Positions 8,523 through 17,717 of a stretch of DNA of 64,000 nt are shown here, piece after piece. Both the position numbers and the translations under genes were made by a program. This DNA is from JBDIAG01 sp047974565 (GTDB taxonomy: Bacteria > Actinomycetota > Actinomycetes > Actinomycetales > CAWJMD01): contig JBKECN010000089.1 of NCBI GenBank assembly GCA_047974565.1, forward strand, positions 1 to 64,000, in the 5' to 3' direction. The first letter of the stretch is position 1. Every line of letters starts with the position of its first letter. The notes beneath the pieces are model-generated. The model searched no databases and had not been told where the DNA came from. It saw only the letters and a list, made by a program, of their open reading frames with translations.

Positions 8523-11072
8523 ATGCCTGAGAACCGTTCGCGGAGCAACGCTGCCGCCCCAGAGGTGGCCACCCGCACCCGGCGAGGAGGCTTGGCGACG
8601 GCTTCGTCCGCCTCAGGCACGTCCGGTTCCGATGGTTCCTCCGTCCGCCCGACCGCATCCGCGGCCGTGGTTGAGCCCCGCTCCACCCCCGCCGCGCAGG
8701 ACCTGCTGGAGGGGCTCAACGAATCCCAACGCCAAGCCGTCGTGCACGCCGGATCGCCGTTGCTGGTGGTGGCCGGCGCCGGCTCGGGCAAGACGCGGGT
8801 GCTCACCCATCGCATCGCCTACCTGCTCGCCCAGCGCGACGTGCACCCCGGGCAGATCCTGGCCATCACCTTCACCAACAAGGCGGCCGGGGAGATGAAG
8901 GAGCGGATCGCTCACCTGGTTGGAAACCGGTCCTCGTGGATGTGGGTGTCCACCTTCCACTCGGCCTGCGTGCGGATTCTGCGGCGCGAGGCCGGCCGAC
9001 TCGGGGTGCGTTCGTCCTTCTCCATTTACGACGCGGCCGATTCCCAGCGGATGATGGCGATGGTGCTGCGTGAGCTCGACCTCGACCCGCTCAAGCACAA
9101 GCCACGCGGCTATTCCCACCGGGTGTCCAATCTCAAGAACGACCTGGTCGATCACGAGACCTTCGCCGCGCGGGCGGGCTCGCCGGAGAGCGAGCCCGGC
9201 GACGATGTGCTGGCCGAGGTCTACCGGCTGTACACCGAGCGGCTGCGGTCGGCGAATGCCTTCGATTTCGACGACCTGATCATGACCACGGTGCACCTCA
9301 TGCAGGCCTTCGAGGAGGTGGCCACCGCCTACCGCGAGCGGTTCCGGCACATCCTCGTCGACGAGTACCAGGACACCAACCACGCTCAGTACGTCCTGGT
9401 ACGCGAGCTTGTCGGTGGCCGGGGGGCCTCGCACGTGCCCGCCGAGGGGGATGACGGCCCTGCCCTGCTCCCCGGGCCACCGCCGGGAGAACTCACCGTG
9501 GTGGGCGATGCCGACCAGTCGATCTATGCCTTCCGGGGCGCCACGATCCGCAACATCCTGCAATTCGAGAAGGACTACCCGGACGCGAAAACCGTTCTGC
9601 TGGAGCAGAACTACCGCTCCACTCAAACCATTCTGTCGGCCGCGAATGCGGTCATCGCCCGGAACCCGGATCGTCCGCCGAAGAATCTGTGGAGCGCCGC
9701 CGGTGACGGCGAGAAGGTGGTCGGCTATGTCGCGGACACCACCACCGACGAGGCCGCCTTCGTCGCCGAGGAGGTGCGCCGGCTGCACCAGAAGGAGGGC
9801 CTGCGGTACGGCGACATGGCGGTCTTCTACCGGACGAACGCGCAGTCGCGGGGCTTGGAGGACGTGCTGGTCCGGGCGGGGTTGCCGTACACCCTGGTGG
9901 GCGGTACGCGCTTCTACGAACGACGCGAGATCAAGGACGTGGTCGCCTACCTGCGGGTCCTGACCAATCCGGACGACACGGTGAACCTGCGCCGGATCCT
10001 CAACGTCCCCAAGCGGGGGATCGGCGATCGGGCCGAGGGCGCGGTGGCGGCCCTGGCCGAACAGGAGGGGATCTCCTTCGGCGAGGCTCTGGACAACGCC
10101 CGCCGCGCACCGGGTATCGCCACCCGCTCGTTGACCGCAGTCACCCGGTTCACCGACATGCTCGCCGAACTGCGTGCGGTGGTGGAGTCGGGCGAGAAGC
10201 CCACGGTGGTGCTCGCCGCAGTCCTGGAGCGCACCGGCTACTACGCCGAACTCGCCGCCAGCCATGACCCCCAGGATCAGGTGCGCCGGGAGAACCTGGA
10301 CGAACTCGCCTCGGTTGCCGGGGAGTTCGAGCAGCAGAACCCGGACGGCAGCCTGGCCGATTTCCTCGAGCAGGTCTCCCTGGTCGCCGACGCGGACGAC
10401 ATCCCGGCCGAGGACGTCGCCGCCGGAGAGGCCGAGGAGGAGGCGAAGGCGGACGATGGCGTGGTCACCCTGATGACCCTGCACACCGCCAAGGGGCTGG
10501 AGTTCGACGTGGTCTTCCTCGTCGGGATGGAGGAGGGGGTCTTCCCGCACCAGCGTTCCATCGAGGCGATGATGAAGTCCGGGGACGACGTCGAACTCGC
10601 CGAGGAACGCCGGCTCGCCTACGTCGGGATCACCCGGGCCCGCAAGCGGCTTTTCGTCACCCGGGCGGTGGCACGTTCGACGTGGGGTCAGCCCCAGTTC
10701 AACCAGGCCAGCCGGTTCCTCGGGGAGATCCCGGCGCCCCTGCTGGACTGGAAGCGCGAGGTGGGTCGCTCGGATTCGGCCACGTCCCTGGGCTGGGGGT
10801 CGCGGGGCCGCGACCGGTCGGACTCCTATGGCACCGGGTATGGCTCGTCGCCGGCGGTGGCGCGGCTGGCGGGCCGGCCGGGGGTGCGGACCAAGGGGTC
10901 GCGACCGGTGATCAGTGTGGCGGCCGGCGATCGGGTCAACCACGCCTCCTTCGGCCTCGGCCGGGTGGTCTCGGTGACCGGCGAGGGAGACCGGGCCCAG
11001 GCGGAGATCGACTTCGGCTCCGAGGGAGTACGGCGGCTCCTGCTGCGATACGCCCCGGTGGACAAACTCTGA
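8523..11072 (+). CDS. pcrA: ATP-dependent DNA helicase PcrA (UvrD/Rep superfamily 1A)
   Basis: 849 residues from ATG 8523 (leaderless, TAGGCT 7 nt upstream). It is a 3'-5' helicase of nucleotide excision repair and replication restart. Visible motifs, in order: Q-motif LNESQRQAV, Walker A AGAGSGKT (near residue 90), motif Ia ITFTNKAAGEM, DEYQDTN (near 280), VGDADQSIYAFRGA, EQNYRSTQ, VTLMTLHTAKGLEF and ERRLAYVGITRA. The C-terminal tudor-like segment VNHASFGLGRVVSV is the RNA-polymerase-binding domain. The chain is somewhat longer than usual for two reasons: a ~75-residue low-complexity N-terminal extension and a ~25-residue Gly/Pro-rich insertion between the DEYQD and VGDADQS motifs (near residues 300-325). 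It precedes an MFS gene by 237 bp and is probably monocistronic. Confidence 0.95.
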   Translation: MPENRSRSNAAAPEVATRTRRGGLATASSASGTSGSDGSSVRPTASAAVVEPRSTPAAQDLLEGLNESQRQAVVHAGSPLLVVAGAGSGKTRVLTHRIAYLLAQRDVHPGQILAITFTNKAAGEMKERIAHLVGNRSSWMWVSTFHSACVRILRREAGRLGVRSSFSIYDAADSQRMMAMVLRELDLDPLKHKPRGYSHRVSNLKNDLVDHETFAARAGSPESEPGDDVLAEVYRLYTERLRSANAFDFDDLIMTTVHLMQAFEEVATAYRERFRHILVDEYQDTNHAQYVLVRELVGGRGASHVPAEGDDGPALLPGPPPGELTVVGDADQSIYAFRGATIRNILQFEKDYPDAKTVLLEQNYRSTQTILSAANAVIARNPDRPPKNLWSAAGDGEKVVGYVADTTTDEAAFVAEEVRRLHQKEGLRYGDMAVFYRTNAQSRGLEDVLVRAGLPYTLVGGTRFYERREIKDVVAYLRVLTNPDDTVNLRRILNVPKRGIGDRAEGAVAALAEQEGISFGEALDNARRAPGIATRSLTAVTRFTDMLAELRAVVESGEKPTVVLAAVLERTGYYAELAASHDPQDQVRRENLDELASVAGEFEQQNPDGSLADFLEQVSLVADADDIPAEDVAAGEAEEEAKADDGVVTLMTLHTAKGLEFDVVFLVGMEEGVFPHQRSIEAMMKSGDDVELAEERRLAYVGITRARKRLFVTRAVARSTWGQPQFNQASRFLGEIPAPLLDWKREVGRSDSATSLGWGSRGRDRSDSYGTGYGSSPAVARLAGRPGVRTKGSRPVISVAAGDRVNHASFGLGRVVSVTGEGDRAQAEIDFGSEGVRRLLLRYAPVDKL

Positions 11073-11309
11073 CCCGACCTGCCGTGACCTGGGTGGGCAG
11101 GCACTGAACTGCGAGCTCGGCGCTACGTCCAAGGTCACCACGTCGGCGACGCCGACGACACGGGTTGTGCCGCCTCGAGGCGAGGTGTGGCTTACGCGCG
11201 GGCGACCGGTCTGCGTCGTCGAGAAGTCGCGTGGGGAGAAGTCGGGTGCCCGCTGTCGGTGCCGTGGCCTACGGTAAAAATCCTCGCCGCACCTGAGCTG
11301 TAGGAGAGC

Positions 11310-12665
11310 ATGAAGGCCTTCCATCGCGTCCTGGTCAACACCATGGTCGCCAACGTCACCACCGGGTACCTGTGGTTCGCCCTCACCTTCTGGGCGTATC
11401 TGGAGACCAGGTCGGTGCTTGCCACGTCCTTCATCGGCGGTGCCTTCATGCTGCTGATGGCGCTGACCGGGCTGTGGTTCGGGGTGATCGTCGACCGTTA
11501 CCGCAAGTGGGCCGCGATGGCCGCCTCCAGCGTGGTCACCCTGGTCGCCTACCTGGCCGCCGCGGTGCTGTACCTCGTCCTGCCGGCCGAGTCAGTCAGC
11601 CGCTGGTCCTCGCCGGGCTTCTGGCTCTTCGCCGGGGTCATCCTGATCGGGGCCATCGTGGAGAACCTGCGCAATATCGCGCTGTCCACCACGGTCACCC
11701 TGCTCGTGCCCAGTCACGAGCGCGACAAGGCCAACGGGCTGGTCGGTGCCGTCCAGGGCATCGCCTTCATGGCCACCTCCGTGTTCAGCGGCCTGTCGGT
11801 CGGCCTGCTCGGCATGGGGGGCACCCTGGCCATCGCGTGCGTGCTCACTGCCCTGGCCCTGGCCGATCTGGTGCTGCGGGTGCGGATCCCGGAGGAGCAC
11901 GTCTTTCATGATCCCGAGCTGGGCTCAAAGCACGTTGACATCGCCGGCAGCCTGGCGGCGATCCGCTCGGTCCCCGGGCTGCTCGCGCTGATCGGGTTCA
12001 CCGCCTTCAACAACTTCGTCGGCGGGGTCTTCATGGCCCTGATGGACCCCTACGGCCTCACGCTGTTCTCGGTCGAGGCGTGGGGCATCGTGCTGGGCGT
12101 CACGGGCACCGGATTCATCGTCGGTGGGCTGGTCGTCTCGCGAACCGGCCTGGGGGTCAACCCGGTGCGCACCCTGCTGCTGCTCAACGTGGGCATCGCA
12201 CTGCTGGGGGCCCTGTTCGTGATCCGCGAGTGGTGGTGGCTGTATGCGGCCGGCATCTTCGTCTTCATGTGTCTGATGCCCGCGGCCGAGGCCGCCGAGC
12301 AGACGATCATCCAGCGGGTGGTTCCGCTGGAACGCCAGGGCCGGGTCTTCGGCTTTGCTCAAACCGTGGAAACGTCCGCTACGCCGGTCACGGCCTTCCT
12401 CATCGGCCCGATTGCACAGTTCGGGCTGATCCCGTGGATGGAGTCCGACGCGGGGCGTGGTGCCTTCGGCTGGTTGCTCGGCGAGGGCGACGCCCGCGGG
12501 ATCGCCCTGGTCTTCGTGCTGGCCTCCGGGCTGCTGCTGGTGGCGGTACTGCTGGCCCTGGTCAGCCGCCCTTATCAGCGGCTGTCGGCATACCACGCCG
12601 CTCAGGTGGCCGCTGCTCCAGCCGAGCCCGACACCACCAAAGACCTGGCCCCACCGGAGACCTGA
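11310..12665 (+). CDS. MFS-family transporter (putative exporter)
   Basis: 451 residues with about 12 hydrophobic segments. The ribosome-binding site is GTAGGAGAG just before ATG 11310. An MFS loop 2-3 signature is visible as FGVIVDRYRKW. The pattern resembles the MFS_3/EntS-like group of drug or siderophore exporters. The last ~30 residues are hydrophilic and probably cytoplasmic. The substrate is unknown; no biosynthetic cluster is adjacent. It is a single gene ending in a repeat-rich intergenic segment and converges on hsp20. Confidence 0.82.
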   Translation: MKAFHRVLVNTMVANVTTGYLWFALTFWAYLETRSVLATSFIGGAFMLLMALTGLWFGVIVDRYRKWAAMAASSVVTLVAYLAAAVLYLVLPAESVSRWSSPGFWLFAGVILIGAIVENLRNIALSTTVTLLVPSHERDKANGLVGAVQGIAFMATSVFSGLSVGLLGMGGTLAIACVLTALALADLVLRVRIPEEHVFHDPELGSKHVDIAGSLAAIRSVPGLLALIGFTAFNNFVGGVFMALMDPYGLTLFSVEAWGIVLGVTGTGFIVGGLVVSRTGLGVNPVRTLLLLNVGIALLGALFVIREWWWLYAAGIFVFMCLMPAAEAAEQTIIQRVVPLERQGRVFGFAQTVETSATPVTAFLIGPIAQFGLIPWMESDAGRGAFGWLLGEGDARGIALVFVLASGLLLVAVLLALVSRPYQRLSAYHAAQVAAAPAEPDTTKDLAPPET

Positions 12666-12780
12666 TCCCGCCGCAGACATAGCCCTGCCGGAGACCTGAA
12701 CGGTCGGGACCTAAGCGGTCGGGACCTGAGCGGCCGCAGACCTGACCCGGCAGGGCTAGGTCCGGTCGAGGGCATGCGAA

Positions 12781-12803
12781 GGGCCCGGACACTGTCCGGG
12801 CCC
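12781..12803. terminator. Strong hairpin between the MFS gene and hsp20
   Basis: GGGCCCGGAC (12781-12790), loop ACT, GTCCGGGCCC (12794-12803) form a perfect 10-bp stem between convergent genes. An outer inverted repeat, AGCCCTGCCGG (12681-12691) and CCGGCAGGGCT (12747-12757), encloses repeats of CGGTCGGGACCT just to the left. Confidence 0.75.
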
Positions 12804-12823
12804 TGGGCGAGAGGGTGCCGTGA

Positions 12824-13240
12824 TCAGGCGGCCTGAACGGCTCCCGACTCGGCGGTGGCGACGGTGATCTTGCGCGGCTTGGCCTCCTCGGCCACCGGGA
12901 TCGTCAGCGTCAGGACACCGTTGCGGTAGTCGGCCTCGATGGCGTCGACCGCCAGACCCCGGCCGAGCTGGAGCTGCCGGGCGAAGGTGCCGGTGGCCCG
13001 CTCGTGCGACAGCCAGGTCACCTCGGACGGAGCCGCCGGACGCTCGGCGCGCACGGTGAGCACGTGGTCGGTGATGTCGATGTCGATCGAGGACGGGTCC
13101 ACGCCGGGCAGGTCGATCGCGGCGACGAACTGCTCACCGGAGCGGTACAGGTCCATGCCCAGGACGTGGCCACCGACGTGGCGCTGGGCCTCGGTGAAGA
13201 AGCGGTCCATCTCGCGGAAGGGGTCAAAACGGTTGGCCAT
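12824..13240 (-). CDS. Small heat-shock protein, Hsp20/alpha-crystallin family
   Basis: 138 residues from ATG 13240, chosen over an upstream TTG because TTTGGAGG lies 6 nt before it. The N-terminal FDPFREMDRFF segment is typical. The alpha-crystallin domain runs from about residue 35 (YRSGEQFVAAIDLPGVDPSSIDI) to the conserved GVLTLTIP near residue 115. Such proteins form oligomers that hold unfolding polypeptides in an ATP-independent way. A HAIR operator lies 63 bp upstream, so the gene is probably repressed by HspR and induced by heat, as for other actinobacterial hsp20 genes. It is transcribed alone. Confidence 0.92.
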   Translation of the reverse strand: MANRFDPFREMDRFFTEAQRHVGGHVLGMDLYRSGEQFVAAIDLPGVDPSSIDIDITDHVLTVRAERPAAPSEVTWLSHERATGTFARQLQLGRGLAVDAIEADYRNGVLTLTIPVAEEAKPRKITVATAESGAVQAA

Positions 13241-13302
13241 GTATGCCTCCAAAGGTTGTGAGAGCGGCGCACGCCCGAGGAGTTCGATCCGAGCGCCAGT
13301 TA

Positions 13303-13323
13303 CCTGAGTGACAACGACTCAAG
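13303..13323 (-). promoter_or_regulatory. HAIR element (HspR operator) upstream of hsp20
   Basis: On the + strand the sequence is CCTGAGT-N7-ACTCAAG, which matches the HspR-binding HAIR consensus CTTGAGT-N7-ACTCAAG with one mismatch. It lies 63 bp upstream of the hsp20 start and overlaps a likely -35 (TTGAGT on the minus strand). Confidence 0.85.
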
Positions 13324-13588
13324 TTTGGTTAGCATTCCCCGATCAGGATCGGCAGGTGTTCGTCCACAGCGAACGCGGAACATCGCGCAGCTCGGGGTCC
13401 ATTGGCCCGGCCGTTCATCTGCCTGCCCGGTGGACCGCTGATCCCCCAGACCGCTACAGCGTGCCGTGCGCGCGTGGCTGCGCAGCCCGGGCGAATCCGC
13501 CGTGAGCTTCGTCCCGGTGAGCCACCCCACCCGCTTCGGCGGTGGGGGCGCTCATAGACTGCACCGACAGGCACGCTCAGGAGGCGAT

Positions 13589-14053
13589 GTGGGTACCGAT
13601 TCCAGCACTGTGGCAAGCGTTCCGGAGGCCGAAGGCTCCGCACCGGCCGGTGACGCGCATCAGCGGCTACGCATCCTCATCGCCAAGCCGGGCCTGGACG
13701 GGCATGACCGAGGGGCCAAGGTGGTCGCCCGAGCCCTGCGCGATGCCGGCATGGAGGTCATCTACACCGGCCTGCACCAGACCCCCGAGGCCATCGTCGA
13801 GGCGGCCATCGCCGAGGACGTCGACGGGATCGGGCTCTCGATCCTCTCCGGGGCTCACCTGACGCTCTTCGGCAAGGTCCTGGAACTGCTCCAGGCCCAG
13901 GACGCCGCGGACATCCCGGTCTTCGGCGGGGGCATCATTCCGGACGCCGACGTGGCCGAACTCGAGCAGGAGGGCGTCGCCAAGATCTTCACCCCCGGTG
14001 CGCCGATGCGTGACATCGTCGCGTGGGTGCGGACCAACGTCTCGTCCGGCTGA
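13589..14053 (+). CDS. Stand-alone cobalamin-binding protein (acyl-CoA mutase C-domain type)
   Basis: 154 residues from GTG 13589, with CAGGAGG (13578-13584) as ribosome-binding site. After a ~25-residue disordered start, the chain is a complete B12-binding Rossmann-like domain of the methylmalonyl-CoA mutase type: ILIAKPGLDGHDRGAK with the DxHxxG motif (D37, H39, G42), LSILSGAH, PVFGGGIIPDAD and IFTPGAP. The histidine of DxHxxG would replace dimethylbenzimidazole as the lower cobalt ligand. Separate small subunits of this kind pair with a large acyl-CoA mutase subunit (isobutyryl-, ethylmalonyl- or methylmalonyl-type). No large subunit is encoded in the window, so the partner and substrate are unknown. 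It lies downstream and divergent from hsp20 and converges on the subtilase gene. Confidence 0.85.
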   Translation: MGTDSSTVASVPEAEGSAPAGDAHQRLRILIAKPGLDGHDRGAKVVARALRDAGMEVIYTGLHQTPEAIVEAAIAEDVDGIGLSILSGAHLTLFGKVLELLQAQDAADIPVFGGGIIPDADVAELEQEGVAKIFTPGAPMRDIVAWVRTNVSSG

Positions 14054-14099
14054 GCGCGCCTAAGGGTTTCGCCTTTCCCGGGTCGGCACCGGCTGGTCC

Positions 14100-14128
14100 G
14101 CGGCCAGGGCATAACCCGCCCTGGCCGC
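14100..14128. terminator. Bidirectional hairpin terminator
   Basis: GCGGCCAGGGC (14100-14110) and GCCCTGGCCGC (14118-14128) form a perfect 11-bp stem with a 7-nt loop (ATAACCC). It lies between the convergent B12-binding and subtilase genes. Confidence 0.8.
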
Positions 14129-14138
14129 CTCCCAGGCA

Positions 14139-17100
14139 CTACGGCCGAACGGTAATTGGCGTGTCCACGATGGTCTTGCCCGGCACCCCCTCCGCCGCCA
14201 TCTCCGAATGCAGTGCTCCCCACCGGGTGGCGTCGGCGTGGACTGTCACGGTGAAGGTCTTGCTTCCTCCTGCTGTCGGCTCGGTGGAGGAGACCACGAG
14301 CGAACTCTCGGGCAGGGTCGCGCTCACGTCCCCGGCCCCGGCCTCATTCTCCGCGCCGACCAGGAAGAGTTGACCGTTCGGGTCGCTCTGGGGTTCGGAG
14401 TACCCGAAGCTGATGTCGGCGGTCGTCCCGGTTCCGATCCACACTTGGAACTGCCGCAGATCGTCCGTCCCATAGACGTGAACCTGCCACTGAGCCACGA
14501 TCCAGGAGGAACCGCCACCGGTCAGCGTCGCCAGGCTCACCCCGGGGGCCCTGCTGCCGTCCAGGTCGGTCCAGAGCGGGGCGAGGATGTTGTTGGGCGC
14601 GTCCGGCGAGGGACCAGACGGAAGCAGGCAGCACTGGTTGTCGGCCGAAGTGCCCCCACCCACCACGAGATAGCCGTTCGAATCCACACCGATCCGGGTG
14701 TATTGGGCTCCGTTATAGGTGAAGGGCGCGACGTCCGCGTTGAGGATCTCCTCGTCCCCGATGGACAACGGCTGCACGTTGAACTCAGCGAGGTCCAGGA
14801 ACCCGCCTGCGGGGGTCGTTCCGGTTGCCACTGACGGAACTCCGGCTGTCGCCCCCGGCAAGGTCACCCGAGTGAAGGCCCGCCCGTCGGTGAGCCGGGC
14901 GCCATCGGCCGAGGTGATCGAGACGGTCCCCGCCGTACCGGTTGTGACGGACACCTGGCGAGGCTCCAGCGACTCGTTTATCGCGGTCACCTCGCAGGTA
15001 GTGTCGGACCCCACGACGAGATCAGTGCTCTCGCAGGTCTGCGCCAGGGTGACATTGCCCTGCTGGCGGACGAAGGCCACCGGTAGGCGCACCGTTCCGG
15101 CGCTGGTCACCAGACGCACCGCGCCGAACTGCTGCTCGCCGATCGGAGCCCGGGATCGCAGCGTCAGGCTGATGGTGCGTTCCTGCCCGGGCGCGATGCT
15201 GAATCGCGAGGGACTGGCCACGAGGGAGGAGTCCGCCGCGAGGTCGGCGGACACGGTGACCCGCAGCGTTCTGTCGGTGACATTGCGCACCGTCCGCGTT
15301 GTGGTGAGTCGGCCGGGCATCACGGCTGCGTTGATCGAGGGCAGGTTCAGATCCGTCACCTGCGCGGGGTCGTTGATCAGTGCGGCGAAGGTCTCGGCGT
15401 CCTCGGAGATGGTCAGCGGAGCGTCCAGCGCTCGTGCCACGTCGAGGCGGCCGGCACCTTGGTCGAACGGGTCCGCCGGGGTGACCTCGTCCTCCTTGAG
15501 TACCCCGCCAACGGCCTGGGTCATCATGGCCGATTTGATCTGCCCAGGTGTCCAGTCCGGGTGCAACGCCCTGATTAACAGGGCTGCGCCGGCCACGTGC
15601 GGTGCGGACATCGAGGTGCCCGCGATCGCCTGGTAGTACTGGCCCGGCGGGCCCCCCACGACCTCGTCGGGAGTTGGGGTCATCGCCGCCAGAATCTGCA
15701 CCCCGGGAGCGGTGATATCCGGCTTGATCACCGGGCCGAGCGGGCCGCGGGAGGAGAAGGACGCCATCACGTCGGCGTGCCCGTTCAGCGAGCGTTCTGC
15801 GTCGGTGAAGCTTCCGGTGACCTCACCGTTGCTGGTCATGAAGGCGACCAGCGCGGTGCCGTCCGCGACGTGCACCGTCGGCAGCCAGTGGTTGTCGGTC
15901 TCGACATCGGCCAGGCCCGGGTTATACAGGATCATCCCGGCCGCGCCACCGGCGGCGACATTGGCCCCCTTCTCGACCCGGGCGATCTCCCCCCGCTCAC
16001 AGACCACGATCTTCCCGATCAGGCTGTCCTGTGCCGCGGGGGTGGTGCACAACGCGTCCAGACCGACGGCGGTGGCCAGCACCACCGGCGCGGGTCCGGC
16101 GCCCTGAGTGATGCTCGCCCCCGAGACCTCATAGGTCGAACCGTTGCCCGCCCGAAGGCTCAGGCGAGAGGTGAACTCGCGGGCCTGGGTGGAGGCGCCA
16201 ACGGTGGTGACCCACGGCGCAGCGTGATTGGCCGTCCCAGCGCCCGGTCCCTCGTTTCCTGCGGAGGCCGCGACGAAGATTCCCGCGTTGTAGGCGTCCA
16301 GGAATGCGAGTTCGGTCGGGTCACTAGTGGGGGAGGTGCCACCACTGATCGAGTAGTTGAGCACGTCAACGCCGTCGAGCACCGCCTGCTGGACCGCTGA
16401 CATCGTGTCCGAGTTGTAGCAGCCGCTCGGCCCGCACACGCGGTACTCGATGATCTGGGCACCGGGCGCGATGCCCTGGATCCGGGCCAGCGTCGGGCCC
16501 AGGGTCTGGACGTCCCGCACGATGCTGCCAGCGGACGTCGAGGCCGTGTGAGAACCGTGCCCTTCTGAGTCACGTGCCGTCCGCGGGTAGGTGTACGTCA
16601 GGCCCGCGTTGTCGTAGGTGGCCAGGAACGAGTAGCCGCCCACGATCTTGTCGTTGCATCGGAAGGGGTCAACCGCGTCGGTCAAGGGGTTGTCGCCGTA
16701 GTCGCACCGCAGTTCAGGGCCGGTGTACTGCGGCAGATCGCCAGGGTCTGCGAAGGCCGGGTGCTCGGGCCAGAGCCCGGTGTCGAGATTGGCCAGCACG
16801 AGCCCGGCCCCCGCCTTGCCGGTGGTCTCGAGTTGGGAGTAGGCCTCGGTGGCCTTGATGAACTCGGGGCTGGCATCGGTGAGCGGCTGGTTCACCGCGT
16901 CGGGCTGCACGGCCACCACGCCCTCGGTGGCCAGCAGTGTGCGGATCGAGTTGCCGGGCACCATCGCGGCCACCCCGCCGTACACCACGTCGTAGCTCTG
17001 GGTGATCTGTGCCCGGGGCACGGCGGCCCGCACTCGCTGGCTGATCTGCTGCTCGCGCTGGCCGACCATTGCCAGATACCGGGCCGGGTCGCCTGCGGCA

Positions 17101-17432
17101 CGATCCAGCGCCTTCCCGGTGACGCTCGGGCTCGTGGCGGTGTAGCCACGTACCGAGCCCCGGTAGCTGGCCGCCGCCTCGTAGTCATACTTGATGAGCA
17201 CCGGGATCAGGGCCGGGTCGGTGTTCTCGCGCAGGCTCTGCGGAGTCTGCGCCATGCTCACCAGACTCCCCTTCGCGGCCGGCTCGCGCGAGGCCACCAC
17301 CGGCTGCTCGGCGGCCAGGGAGAAGGCGGGCTGCGGCGTCGCGGGCTGAGCCTGTGCGGCCGGCCCGCTCAGCGCCAGCACGGCGAGACCGGCGCAGGCC
17401 AGCGCAGCCGTGGCGGCTCGATGGGTTCGCAT
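14139..17432 (-). CDS. Large secreted subtilisin-like serine protease (S8) with PA insert
   Basis: 1097 residues from ATG 17432, with GAGGGAG 5 nt upstream; the open frame extends further but the signal peptide (RTHRAATAALACAG to QAQP) fixes the start. An inhibitor-I9-like propeptide precedes the catalytic domain. The triad is visible as Asp217 (NLDTGLWPEHP), His295 (GHGSHTAS) and Ser607 (GTSMSAPHVAG), with the oxyanion region SAGNEGPG. A PA domain (IVVCERGEIARVEKG) is inserted between His and Ser. After the catalytic domain come an Fn3-like domain and a C-terminal beta-rich region with CESTDLVVGSDTTCEV and YTRIGVDSNGYLVVGG segments. The protein is presumably secreted and self-processed. No sortase motif is seen. 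It diverges from sucC across 285 bp. Confidence 0.93.
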   Translation of the reverse strand: MRTHRAATAALACAGLAVLALSGPAAQAQPATPQPAFSLAAEQPVVASREPAAKGSLVSMAQTPQSLRENTDPALIPVLIKYDYEAAASYRGSVRGYTATSPSVTGKALDRAAGDPARYLAMVGQREQQISQRVRAAVPRAQITQSYDVVYGGVAAMVPGNSIRTLLATEGVVAVQPDAVNQPLTDASPEFIKATEAYSQLETTGKAGAGLVLANLDTGLWPEHPAFADPGDLPQYTGPELRCDYGDNPLTDAVDPFRCNDKIVGGYSFLATYDNAGLTYTYPRTARDSEGHGSHTASTSAGSIVRDVQTLGPTLARIQGIAPGAQIIEYRVCGPSGCYNSDTMSAVQQAVLDGVDVLNYSISGGTSPTSDPTELAFLDAYNAGIFVAASAGNEGPGAGTANHAAPWVTTVGASTQAREFTSRLSLRAGNGSTYEVSGASITQGAGPAPVVLATAVGLDALCTTPAAQDSLIGKIVVCERGEIARVEKGANVAAGGAAGMILYNPGLADVETDNHWLPTVHVADGTALVAFMTSNGEVTGSFTDAERSLNGHADVMASFSSRGPLGPVIKPDITAPGVQILAAMTPTPDEVVGGPPGQYYQAIAGTSMSAPHVAGAALLIRALHPDWTPGQIKSAMMTQAVGGVLKEDEVTPADPFDQGAGRLDVARALDAPLTISEDAETFAALINDPAQVTDLNLPSINAAVMPGRLTTTRTVRNVTDRTLRVTVSADLAADSSLVASPSRFSIAPGQERTISLTLRSRAPIGEQQFGAVRLVTSAGTVRLPVAFVRQQGNVTLAQTCESTDLVVGSDTTCEVTAINESLEPRQVSVTTGTAGTVSITSADGARLTDGRAFTRVTLPGATAGVPSVATGTTPAGGFLDLAEFNVQPLSIGDEEILNADVAPFTYNGAQYTRIGVDSNGYLVVGGGTSADNQCCLLPSGPSPDAPNNILAPLWTDLDGSRAPGVSLATLTGGGSSWIVAQWQVHVYGTDDLRQFQVWIGTGTTADISFGYSEPQSDPNGQLFLVGAENEAGAGDVSATLPESSLVVSSTEPTAGGSKTFTVTVHADATRWGALHSEMAAEGVPGKTIVDTPITVRP

Positions 17433-17652
17433 GTCGACTCCCTCACGTGAGCTCGGCGGGGCTCGCCGCAGCGTTGCTGGCGAGACTAGGGGGGACGCGG
17501 TGTCACCGCAATGGGCGATTGACGCTGTCTGTGCACTGTGGCCCCGTCGTGGGTTGCCCTGGGCAAACTGTGTCGACTCCGGCCACCCCGGCCAGCGGGG
17601 GGAGGTGAGGTGGGTCTCGTCGCCTACCCGTGGAGCCGGCCGCCCGTCGGGG

Positions 17653-17658
17653 TAGGCT
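17653..17658 (+). promoter_or_regulatory. -10 hexamer TAGGCT upstream of sucC
   Basis: TAGGCT, identical to the pcrA and lacI hexamers, would give a start near 17665 and a leader of about 50 nt before the sucC GTG. Confidence 0.4.
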
Positions 17659-17717
17659 CGCAGCCGGCAACGCTGCCCACAGAGTCGGGCACGCACACAT
17701 CCCAGGACGGAGCGCAC

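Noticed and set aside
8613..11324. Long minus-strand frame opposite pcrA
   Set aside because: It is the antisense of a clear helicase gene with all motifs on the + strand; high G+C keeps the opposite frame open.
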